Below are positions 34,884 to 42,269 of a DNA stretch of 48,176 nucleotides, piece by piece (within the stretch, counting starts at the first letter, position 1; each line of letters opens with the position of its first letter). The position numbers and the translations under genes were made by a program. The notes under the pieces are model-generated. The model saw only the letters and a program-made list of their open reading frames with translations. It was not told where the DNA came from and searched no databases. Source of the stretch: Candidatus Anammoximicrobium sp. (GTDB lineage Bacteria; Planctomycetota; Planctomycetia; Pirellulales; Pirellulaceae); NCBI GenBank assembly GCA_012515235.1, contig JAAYYU010000316.1, positions 1 to 48,176 of the forward strand. The letters are read 5' to 3'.

Positions 34884-36415
34884 CGTACGAACCCGCTCCC
34901 CCGCAACGATTCGCCGATCAGATCGCTGCCGTGGACCTGCGAGTGGCATTGCGAGCAATCGGCGTACATCGCTCGCCGCAAGGAGGCGTTGGCCGGGTCG
35001 TCCAACGGCCGATGGTCCGACCGGTGCCCGGAATGGCAGCGCAGGCACAGGAAGGTTGTCGGCTGGCGCAGCAGGTTATTGGTCACCGTCCCGTGCGGTT
35101 CGTGGCAGATCCCGCAATCCTCCGTCACGGGCGGATGCTCGTAGGCCAGCGGCCCCTGTTTTTCCGCATGACAGCGGTAGCACAGCAGGTTCAGCGTCGG
35201 CTCGCGCAGCCCCTTTTCCGCCTGGCCGTGCGCGTCGTGGCAATCCGAACAGGTCATCTTTCCTTCCGCGATCGGATGATGCGACGGCAGATTGGTCAAG
35301 GCGTAGATCTGCGGATGGCATTTGTAACACGCCTCCGGCTCCTGGACCGACATGGCGCGCCGCTGGGGCCGCCGGACCGAGGCGTGCTCGATCTCGGCCC
35401 CCAGGGCGACGTGCGAGCGCGGATGCGGGTTGTGGCAGTCGGTACAGGCCACTCCGGCGATGCCGTGGGTGGAGGAATGCCAAGCCATCGTCGGCGAGTG
35501 GTCCTGGTGGCAGTTGAGGCACAGCTCCTGCCGCGACGCTTCGACGATCTTCCCGTGGGCATCGTGGCAGGTGGTGCAAGTGAACCCGTTGGGGCCGCAG
35601 ATTTGATGCGGCCCGGCGATCCGCTGCAGGTCGGCCATGTCGGCATGACAGCGGTAGCAGGCGTCCGGGGCAACGGCGGCCAGGTGGTTCGACGGCACCG
35701 GGGCCGGCGCGGAATCCTGGGAGCGTGTGTCCGCGTGGCTGGCCAACCGTGCCGGCAGTTCCGTGGGCGGAGCACCCGCCAGCCGGTCTGCCGACGGCGT
35801 GCCTGCCGGTTGCCCGTCTGCCGGCGGCTCGTCCGCTGCCGCCTGCTCCGCAGCGGATTTTTTCGGCGGCCGTTCGTAGTGGGCCGTGTGGCAGTCGAGG
35901 CAAGACACGCCGCGATGGGCATGGACCGAGGTCCGCCACTGGGCCCCCGGCGCGCAGGCCTCGTCCTCGTGGCAGCGCAGGCAGATTTCGGAGCGTTGCG
36001 CCGCGTCCAGCGTCTTGAAGCTCCACACCAATCCGGGTTTCTCGCCGCCGTCATCTACGTGCTCGCTGCAAGGGCCGTGGCACGCTTCGCAGGATTCCCC
36101 TTCGCGGATGCCATGATGGACGTTTTGGCGGAACGTCTTGACCAGCGATTCGTGGCAATTGCCGCATTCCTCGTCCGCGTCCACGTACTCGGCGCCCTTG
36201 ATAACGGGCAATTCAGCGCGCAGGGCCGGCAGTTCCACGGTGCGAAAAAGGCTGTCGGGCTTGGGCCAGCCGGGGCCGAGATAGGCGTCCAGACGCCGCG
36301 CTCCGGGAACGACGAAGCCGCAGGCCGGGATCGCCAGGCACAGCAGTGCTAGCAGGGCCGGGCCCAGACGCGAGGCGGTCGGAGAAAAGATGTCGCGGTT
36401 CGGGTTGCGCGCCAC
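34880..36415 (-). CDS. Fourteen-haem MtrA/DmsE-like c-type cytochrome
   Basis: 511 aa with GTG start 36415, the first possible start after an upstream stop. Fourteen CXXCH motifs have their first Cys at 84, 109, 145, 172, 253, 280, 299, 324, 363, 389, 412, 434, 457 and 487. The N-terminus is a signal sequence ending IPAC (Cys32), a possible atypical lipobox. Haems 1-4 and 9-14 match the ten-haem DmsE/MtrA order (CESCHGP-like motif 2; CSDCHDAHG; GPLAYEH; CHEPHG). Haems 5-8 are extra and look like a copy of the four-haem unit, with a 70-aa Pro/Ala-rich linker at 181-250. With the overlapping MtrB-like gene it should form a porin-cytochrome conduit through the outer membrane. Direction of electron flow is unknown. 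Confidence 0.85.
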   Translation of the reverse strand: MARNPNRDIFSPTASRLGPALLALLCLAIPACGFVVPGARRLDAYLGPGWPKPDSLFRTVELPALRAELPVIKGAEYVDADEECGNCHESLVKTFRQNVHHGIREGESCEACHGPCSEHVDDGGEKPGLVWSFKTLDAAQRSEICLRCHEDEACAPGAQWRTSVHAHRGVSCLDCHTAHYERPPKKSAAEQAAADEPPADGQPAGTPSADRLAGAPPTELPARLASHADTRSQDSAPAPVPSNHLAAVAPDACYRCHADMADLQRIAGPHQICGPNGFTCTTCHDAHGKIVEASRQELCLNCHQDHSPTMAWHSSTHGIAGVACTDCHNPHPRSHVALGAEIEHASVRRPQRRAMSVQEPEACYKCHPQIYALTNLPSHHPIAEGKMTCSDCHDAHGQAEKGLREPTLNLLCYRCHAEKQGPLAYEHPPVTEDCGICHEPHGTVTNNLLRQPTTFLCLRCHSGHRSDHRPLDDPANASLRRAMYADCSQCHSQVHGSDLIGESLRGSGFVR

Positions 36416-36530
36416 AGGTTTTGCTCACTGGCATTGCCCCCCTGCAGCGGCCGTACTTTCAGACAGAACGATCTTCCAGCATATCGGCGGGCCCGAACGG
36501 GCGTCTTGAGGCATTTCGCCTGGATTGCGT

Positions 36531-38033
36531 CTACTTGGGCGTCTGCGTCCAGTCGCGCCGCTGCCGCGAACTGGGAATATCCATCTTCTGGCGATACTTC
36601 GTGATCGTCCGCCGGGCCACGACCAAGCCCCGCTTGCGAAGTTCCTGCACGAGTTCGTCGTCGCTGAACGGATTCGATTTGTCCTCCGCTTCGATCACTT
36701 CCTGCAGCTTCAGGCGAACGGCATCCCAGGCGACTTCCTCGCCGTCTTCGCTGTGCGTGCCGCCGACGAAAAAGCGTCGCAGGGGGAGGATTCCGCGTGG
36801 CGTCTGGATCCACTTGTCGTCCACCGCGCGGCTGACCGTGGTGACGTGCACTCCCACTTGGTTGGCGATCTGCTGCATCTTCAGCGGCTCGATGTGCTCC
36901 GGACCGTCGTCCAAGAACCGCTGCTGGTAATCGACCACCGCTTGGGCGACCCGCGTCAGCGTGTTCCGGCGCTGTTCGATCGACTCGATCAGCCATTGGG
37001 CGGCGTTGATCTTGCGTTTGAGGAACTCCTTCTCCTCCGTCGTCGCCGTGCCGTTGGCCAAGCGGCGGCGATAGTATTCGCTGATCCGCAAGGGCGGAGT
37101 CCGGCTGTCGTCGACGACCACGCGATAGCGGCCGTCTTCGCCTTTTTCGACGACCACGTCGGGCGTCACGGCGGGAACGGCGGAATCGGCAAAACAAGCG
37201 CCGGGCTTGGGATTCAGTTTCCGCAACTCATTCCAGGCCGCTTGGATCGTCTCGATGGAATACCCCGTCTTGCGTTTGATGGCAGGCAAGCGGTTGTCGC
37301 GCAAGTCTTCGAGATGATCCTGGATCAGCGTCTTTTGCGCTTCGTAGTGGGGCATCTCCGGCCGCAGTTGGACCAGCAGGCATTCGCGCAGATCGCGCGC
37401 GGCGATGCCGGGCGGCTCCAGCGACTGGACGATCTGCAGGGCCCGGCGGGCCGCCTGCAGCGTCTCCGGCGAGGCGTCTGCCGGCAGCAGATCTTCGAGA
37501 CTGGTGCGGAAGTAACCCCCATCGCTGGGATCGAGGCAGGAGATGATCCGTTCCGCCAGCTCCAGGATTTCGGCTTCCAGTTCCAGTTCGCCCAATTGGG
37601 CCAGCAGGAAGTCCTGCAGGGATTGGGGACGCGATTCGATGTTGGCCATCGCGTCGTGCTTGCGATCGGCCTCTTCGTCCATCCGGTTGACGGAACGCCG
37701 CGGGGCTTCATCGAAGTAATCGGGGATGTCGCGGTCCAGTTCCACCAGCCGTTCGAAATCGTCGACGTTGTCCTGGCGTTCGTCGACGATCAGTTCTTTC
37801 TCTTCGACCGTCGGCGAATCCGGACTCTCTTGTTCGACAGGGCCGTCCTCGACCGGCTCGGGCTCGAATTCCTGCAGTTCCAGCGCCGGGTTTTCGTTCA
37901 GGGCCTGGTCGATCTTCTCCAGCAGCGCCATCATCGGCAACTGGAGAATCTCCATGGACTGGATCATCCGCGGAGCCAGCACCTGCTTCTGCTGCAACGT
38001 CTGCCGAGTTTCAAGACCGAGTGAAAGCCGCAT
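36531..38033 (-). CDS. rpoN: RNA polymerase sigma-54 factor RpoN
   Basis: 500 aa from ATG 38033, with AGGAAA upstream. Region I is Gln/Leu rich (LETRQTLQQKQVLAPRMIQSMEILQLPMMALLEKI), which binds enhancer activators. An acidic region II follows (about 60-125), then the core-binding and DNA-binding parts (TVSRAVDDKWIQTPRGILPLRRFF) and the RpoN box ARRTITKYR near the C-terminus. Sigma-54 needs an AAA+ activator and recognises -24/-12 promoters; nitrogen genes are a common target. It is the last gene of the infC-ffs-dnaX-ybaB-recR-rpoN strand run. The frame is open to 38180 across an inverted repeat, and that part is rejected. Confidence 0.93.
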   Translation of the reverse strand: MRLSLGLETRQTLQQKQVLAPRMIQSMEILQLPMMALLEKIDQALNENPALELQEFEPEPVEDGPVEQESPDSPTVEEKELIVDERQDNVDDFERLVELDRDIPDYFDEAPRRSVNRMDEEADRKHDAMANIESRPQSLQDFLLAQLGELELEAEILELAERIISCLDPSDGGYFRTSLEDLLPADASPETLQAARRALQIVQSLEPPGIAARDLRECLLVQLRPEMPHYEAQKTLIQDHLEDLRDNRLPAIKRKTGYSIETIQAAWNELRKLNPKPGACFADSAVPAVTPDVVVEKGEDGRYRVVVDDSRTPPLRISEYYRRRLANGTATTEEKEFLKRKINAAQWLIESIEQRRNTLTRVAQAVVDYQQRFLDDGPEHIEPLKMQQIANQVGVHVTTVSRAVDDKWIQTPRGILPLRRFFVGGTHSEDGEEVAWDAVRLKLQEVIEAEDKSNPFSDDELVQELRKRGLVVARRTITKYRQKMDIPSSRQRRDWTQTPK

Positions 38034-38099
38034 GATTTCCTGAAGTCGTTGCCGCCTGCGATGGCGAAACCAGCCCTCGTTGTCGGGCCCGGTGGCCGG

Positions 38100-38180
38100 T
38101 TGCGAAGAAGGGACAAGACCCCTTCGCCGGAACGGCCCGCAGGGTGCTTCCCGCCCAAGGGTCCTGTCCCCTCTTCGCAA
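38100..38180. repeat. Imperfect 25-bp inverted repeat between recR and rpoN
   Basis: Left arm 38100-38124, right arm 38157-38180, with about three differences in 25; the arms contain TTGCGAAGA and its complement, and GGGACA/TGTCCC. Loop about 32 bp. It lies just upstream of rpoN. A related, shorter arm pair is found before dnaX (41185-41254), sharing CCTGTCCCCT, so it is probably a dispersed element. Confidence 0.6.
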
Positions 38181-38240
38181 ACCTTCTTTAGTGTACCACC
38201 TTCCGGCCGAAATTCGACCCCACGTGGCCCAAGATTTGCT

Positions 38241-38840
38241 TTACCATTTTTGCCGGCCGGTCAGCGCGTCGGCCAGGACCTCTTTGTTGGTGTACTCCAG
38301 GACGCTTCCCGGAGTCACCCCGCGGGCCAGTCGCGTGATTTCGACTGGGAATTCCGCCAGGAGGTTCGTGAGGTGCAGGGCCGTGCCGTCGCCTTCGACC
38401 GTGGGGTTGGTGGCCATGATGATTTCCTGGAAGCGGCCGTTGCGGACCCGTTCGATCAGCGGTTCGATGGTCAGTTGGTCGGGTCCGATTCCGTCCAGCG
38501 GCGCGATCCGGCCGAGCAGCACGTGATACAGCCCGCGAAAGACGCCGGTTTGCTCCAGCGACATCACGTCGCGGGGCTGCTCGACCACGCACAGCCGGGT
38601 CGGGTCGCGTTGCGGATCCTGGCAGATCGCGCAGGTCTCGGCTTCGGACAGGTTGTAACAGATCTGGCAGTAGCGGACGTTTTCGCGGACGTTGCGGATC
38701 GCATCGGCCAACGCCAGGGCTTCGTTCTTGTGGACCCGCAGGATGTGATAGGCCAGCCGTTCCGCCGATTTTTTGCCGATTCCCGGCAACTTGGCGAATT
38801 CTTCGATCACGCGGGTCACCGACGCTGCCAGGGGCGTCAT
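38241..38840 (-). CDS. recR: Recombination protein RecR
   Basis: 199 aa, the standard length. Helix-hairpin-helix at the N-terminus (LPGIGKKSAERLAYHIL), a four-cysteine zinc finger (YCQICYNLSEAETCAICQD), a Toprim domain (LCVVEQPRDVMSLEQTGVFRG, IIMATNPTVEGDGTA) and the C-terminal Walker-B-like part (TRLARGVTPGSVLEYTNKEVLADAL). RecR with RecF/RecO loads RecA at gaps. The ATG is one base after the ybaB stop, so the genes are coupled; dnaX-ybaB-recR is the classic bacterial order. Confidence 0.95.
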   Translation of the reverse strand: MTPLAASVTRVIEEFAKLPGIGKKSAERLAYHILRVHKNEALALADAIRNVRENVRYCQICYNLSEAETCAICQDPQRDPTRLCVVEQPRDVMSLEQTGVFRGLYHVLLGRIAPLDGIGPDQLTIEPLIERVRNGRFQEIIMATNPTVEGDGTALHLTNLLAEFPVEITRLARGVTPGSVLEYTNKEVLADALTGRQKW

Positions 38841-38841
38841 G

Positions 38842-39210
38842 TCAAGCCTCCGCGTTGGGCTCTTCGCGGCCGAGTTGGGCGAGCATTTCTTCCAGGCCGG
38901 GCAGGTTCAGATCGGAGGTCGCGGATTGGAAGGCCTCCAGATGCAGCTGCCGCGCCTTCGACACCGCCTGGTTGACTGCCGCGGGAATCAGGTCTTCGAT
39001 CATCTCCCGGTCGCCGCGTGCGACCAGCGCGGGATCGATTTTGACGCGCAAGACTTCGCCCAGGCCGTTGACTTCGACTTCCACCATCCCGGCCCCGGTG
39101 CTGGCCGTCGCCCGCAGGCTTTTGAGCTTTTCGTTGACCGCCTGCATTTGCGCGCCCCACTGCCGGGCTTGCCGCATGACGGACATGATGTTTCCCAACC
39201 CTTTGAACAT
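38842..39210 (-). CDS. ybaB: YbaB/EbfC-family nucleoid-associated protein
   Basis: 122 aa starting MFKGLGNIMSVMRQARQWGAQ, with VEVEVNGLGEVLRVKIDP and an EDLIPAAVNQAVSKARQL helix, the YbaB family pattern. These small dimers bind DNA and help organise the nucleoid. It sits between dnaX (96-bp gap) and recR (1-bp gap). Confidence 0.92.
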   Translation of the reverse strand: MFKGLGNIMSVMRQARQWGAQMQAVNEKLKSLRATASTGAGMVEVEVNGLGEVLRVKIDPALVARGDREMIEDLIPAAVNQAVSKARQLHLEAFQSATSDLNLPGLEEMLAQLGREEPNAEA

Positions 39211-39306
39211 CGGATTTCTTCTTGATGGGTCCTTGGATCTGTGTGGCTTCTGCGCCCGCCCATGGCGTGGCGATGAAAGGGCGCGGCGTTCCGCCGGGGG
39301 ACACGT

Positions 39307-41160
39307 TCAACTGGGACGTCGCTCGTCGACGCGGATGACCTCCGCGTCGAACAGCCGCTTTGCTTCCTGGACGAGTGGATGCTGCTCCAACTCGCGCAGG
39401 CGTTGCCTGCGGGACGTGGGCGGAGGCCGCTTCTGGGGCTGTTGCGAGTCCGCTTCCGCCGCGACGACAAAATCGATGCGGATCGCTCTGCCTGCCCGCC
39501 GGGAAAGCGTCTGTTCCAGTTCGCATTTGACCTCGGGCCGCTCGCAGTACTCTTTGTTGTACGCCGTCTTGAGATGGACCACCAGTTGATTCGGCGCCAG
39601 AACCGCGAGCGCCGCGTAGTCGCCGGCCACGTTGGCCTTCAGGCCGGAGATCTCCTCCAGGGTTTCACGCCAAGCCTGCTGGGCCACCTCCTCAGTCCAC
39701 GAGACCGGCGCCCCAGAGACCGGCGCCCCAGAGACCGGCGTCCCAGAGACCGGCGTCCCAGAGACCGGCGTCCCAGAGACCGGCGCCCCAGAGACCGGCG
39801 CCCCAGGGACCGGCGCCCCAGAGACCGGCGCCCCAGAGACCGGCGAAGAAACGGCTGTGGAAACCGGCGCGGCTCGCTCCGGCGGCCCCGGACGCGGTCC
39901 GGCCACCGGCGGCATTTCGCGGCGGGTGCGGGGCGCTGGCGGTGCGCCCGCCGCCGGAGGCGACCGGTCGCGGAATTGGGCGATCAGGCCGGGCAGCGAG
40001 TCCAGGTCTTCCAGTTTGCAGATCCGCACCAGGGCGATTTCCAGCAGCGTGCGGACCTGCGTGCTCTGCCGCATCCGCGTCAAGGCTTGATCCAGAATCT
40101 GCAGCGCCGCTAGCGTCGTCTCCAGTCCCCAACGCTGTCCCGCCTCACGCATCGCGGCAAAGTCCGCCGACGCCACGTGCAGCATCAGATCCGGCTGGCA
40201 ACCGACCAGCGCCGCCGCGACGTCCCGCAGATAGCCCAGCAATTGCTCCGCCAACTGGCCGACGTCCACGCCTTCCCGGATTGCGGCGTCCACCTGCTCC
40301 AGCGCCGGGCCGGCTTCGCGGTCGATCAAGTGCCCGACGATCGCCCGCAACCGGCCGACTTGGGCCGTCCCCAGCATGGCGTGGACGTCGTTTTCGGTGA
40401 TCCGTTCCCCGGAGAACGAAAGCAACTGTTCCAGCAGCGACTGGCTGTCCCGCATCGAACCGCCAGCCCGCCGGGCCAGCAGTCGCAACGCCGCCTCGTC
40501 TGCCTGCACGCCTTCCTCTTGAACAATGAACCGCAACCGCTCGATGATGGAATCCGTCGGCACGGGAGCGAAATCGAAGCGTTGGCACCGCGACAGGACG
40601 GTGATCGGCATCTTCTCCGGGTTGGTGGTACAAAAGATGAACTTGACGTGCTCCGGCGGCTCCTCCAAGGTCTTCAACAGGGCATTGAACGCCTCGTTCG
40701 TCAGCATGTGGACTTCGTCGATAATGTAGATCTTAAATCGCGAACGGCTGGGACGGATGTTGACGTTGGACCGCAACTGGCGGATTTCGTCGATCCGCCG
40801 GTTGCTGGCGCCGTCGATTTCCAAAACGTCGACGTCGTCGCCAGAAGCGATGCTGACACAAGCGTCGCACTGACCGCAAGGCTCCGGCGTGGGACCGGTG
40901 CGGCAGTTCAAACACTTGGCGAGAATCCGGGCGGTCGAGGTCTTGCCGACGCCGCGGGCGCCGGTGAACAGATAGGCATGTCCCACGCGGCTGGTCGTGA
41001 TCGCGTTGCTCAACGCCTGAGCCACTTGCTGCTGGCCGACGAGTTCGCCAAACGTCTTGGGGCGATACCGCCGCGCCACGACCACATACTCGCGTGGCCG
41101 ATCGTCGCCCTGCGCGGCCAAGTCGTCAGATCGCTCAAGGGCATCAGATTGGCTTGGCAT
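39307..41160 (-). CDS. dnaX: DNA polymerase III tau/gamma subunit DnaX
   Basis: 617 aa from ATG 41160. Walker A GARGVGKTS (67-75), a zinc module (C83, C86, C95, C98, C101), Walker B-like IIDEVHML (147-154), and sensor 1 CTTNPEKMPITVLSRCQRF. It is the clamp-loader ATPase that drives the beta clamp onto DNA and couples polymerase to helicase. Residues 439-487 are a string of APVSG/TPVSG pentapeptides coded by a 15-bp tandem repeat. The C-terminal part (about 490-617) is tau-like. No poly-A slippery site of the E. coli kind is visible. The upstream reading frame through the SRP RNA (to 41337) is not part of the protein. The ribosome site is weak. Confidence 0.92.
   Translation of the reverse strand: MPSQSDALERSDDLAAQGDDRPREYVVVARRYRPKTFGELVGQQQVAQALSNAITTSRVGHAYLFTGARGVGKTSTARILAKCLNCRTGPTPEPCGQCDACVSIASGDDVDVLEIDGASNRRIDEIRQLRSNVNIRPSRSRFKIYIIDEVHMLTNEAFNALLKTLEEPPEHVKFIFCTTNPEKMPITVLSRCQRFDFAPVPTDSIIERLRFIVQEEGVQADEAALRLLARRAGGSMRDSQSLLEQLLSFSGERITENDVHAMLGTAQVGRLRAIVGHLIDREAGPALEQVDAAIREGVDVGQLAEQLLGYLRDVAAALVGCQPDLMLHVASADFAAMREAGQRWGLETTLAALQILDQALTRMRQSTQVRTLLEIALVRICKLEDLDSLPGLIAQFRDRSPPAAGAPPAPRTRREMPPVAGPRPGPPERAAPVSTAVSSPVSGAPVSGAPVPGAPVSGAPVSGTPVSGTPVSGTPVSGAPVSGAPVSWTEEVAQQAWRETLEEISGLKANVAGDYAALAVLAPNQLVVHLKTAYNKEYCERPEVKCELEQTLSRRAGRAIRIDFVVAAEADSQQPQKRPPPTSRRQRLRELEQHPLVQEAKRLFDAEVIRVDERRPS
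39701..39845. repeat. 15-bp tandem repeat in dnaX (about 9.7 copies)
   Basis: Unit GAGACCGGCGCCCCA, with T for C in three adjacent copies (TCCCA) and one G-for-A change (copy 8). Read on the minus strand it codes for repeated [A/T]PVSG. Unit length is a multiple of three, so copy number can change without frame loss. Confidence 0.9.
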
Positions 41161-41184
41161 GACTTCGAACAGCCCGTGGGAAAA

Positions 41185-41254
41185 AAGGGGACTGGCTCCG
41201 AGCTGCGTTGGAGAAACCCAAGGAAAACGGCGATCGCGAGGCGCCTGTCCCCTT
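41185..41254. repeat. Inverted repeat in the dnaX leader
   Basis: Left arm AAGGGGACTGGC (41185-41196), right arm GCCTGTCCCCTT (41243-41254): one mismatch in 12. It lies between the SRP RNA 3' end and the dnaX ATG. Related in sequence to the arms at 38100-38180. Confidence 0.55.
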
Positions 41255-41298
41255 GTTGTCAACAGGCAGCTGGACACGACCTGCCGCGAGACACAAAA

Positions 41299-41400
41299 GT
41301 GCGTCCGCCGAAGAGCGCCCCCCGCACAAGAGTACACCGCTTATGGCTGCTCCAGTTACGGCCTGACCAGGTTCACGGTTCCCCCTTGCGAGGGACGCAC
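41299..41400 (-). ncRNA. ffs: Bacterial small SRP RNA (4.5S-type)
   Basis: About 102 nt. The conserved core reads GTCAGGCC, then TAAC loop, then TGGAGCAGCC: the Ffh-binding helix 8 with GUCAGG and AGCAG internal loops. The ends form a perfect 8-bp stem (GTGCGTCC with GGACGCAC) that can extend three pairs outward, and a T-run follows. The apical tetraloop UAAC is of the URRC type and not the usual GGAA. With Ffh the RNA targets nascent membrane proteins. It lies just upstream of dnaX, the commonest bacterial location. Confidence 0.85.
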
Positions 41401-41466
41401 TTCGACGGACGTCACAATCCGAACACGCTATCGTTGTACGCGTTGGCGGGCGACAAGTCAAAGGGC

Positions 41467-41967
41467 TTACTTCGGCGAGACGGTACAAATGATCCGCCGC
41501 GCGTGCTGCGCGGGCGGCGATTCCACTTTGCCCACCTCCGACAATTCCCGAATCACGTCCTCCATCACCCTGCGGCCCTCTTCGATATGGGCCATCTCGC
41601 GTCCCCGAAAGACGACGGTCACCTGGACCTTGTCTTTGTGCTCCAGGAATTTTTTGGCGCTCTTGATCTTAAAGTCGATATCGTGCTCGCCAGTCTTGGG
41701 GCGCAGCCGAATTTCCTTGGTTTTGATTTGATGCGCGTTGTGCCCGGCCCGTTTCTTCTTCTCGTACTTGTACTTGCCGAAATCCATGATCCGGCAAACC
41801 GGCGGCTTCTCGTTGGGGGCGACTTCGACGAGATCGAGCGCGACACTTCGCGCCCGCTCTATAGCCTCCGACGTAATCAGAATCCCCAATTGTTCGCCGC
41901 TTTCCGAGATGACCCGCACGGGAGAAACGCGGATCTGTTCGTTGACCCTATTTTGAATGCGGTCGAT
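41467..41967 (-). CDS. infC: Translation initiation factor IF-3, probable AUC start
   Basis: 166 aa if started at ATC 41967. IF-3 binds the 30S subunit, prevents premature joining of 50S and checks the start codon. N-terminal domain RIQNRVNEQIRVSPVRVISE, linker PPVCRIMDFGKYKYEKKKR, C-terminal domain KEIRLRPKTGEHDIDFKIKSAKKFL and VVFRGREMAH. No ATG or GTG precedes the conserved start. A TTG at 42045 would add 26 residues without similarity. GAAAGGG sits 8 nt before an ATC codon at 41967, which gives the normal N-terminus; infC is known to use rare AUU/AUC starts for self-regulation. rpmI and rplT do not follow. Confidence 0.9.
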   Translation of the reverse strand: MDRIQNRVNEQIRVSPVRVISESGEQLGILITSEAIERARSVALDLVEVAPNEKPPVCRIMDFGKYKYEKKKRAGHNAHQIKTKEIRLRPKTGEHDIDFKIKSAKKFLEHKDKVQVTVVFRGREMAHIEEGRRVMEDVIRELSEVGKVESPPAQHARRIICTVSPK

Positions 41968-42269
41968 TGCTGTGGCCCTTTCATGCTGGAGTCGGCACGC
42001 ATCTGCCAGATCGGCCCCAGGCCGATCGCGCTGCGGTCGCGCCAAATTCTTGAGAAAAACGGCTATAACGTAGAAGTATCGACAAGCCGACCCCTGATCG
42101 TCAACTACTCTTCCGCAGATTTTACCAAAGACGGCGGTCCTTTACTTCGTTGCCCAAGCACGCTAGGTTGTTGAGGTTTCCAGCAAAGTGGCAAAACCGG
42201 CGGGCGATGCGGCGGTTGCCTTTGGGTCTGCCCGGCGTCCCCACCCGCTTGTTTGAGGCAAGGGCAGGC

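Noticed and set aside
36213..36434. ATG-started frame of 73 codons upstream of the cytochrome
   Set aside because: It overlaps the cytochrome N-terminus in another frame and has no recognisable content.
39307..41160. Programmed frameshift site in dnaX for a gamma form
   Set aside because: No A-rich slippery heptamer was seen in the expected region.
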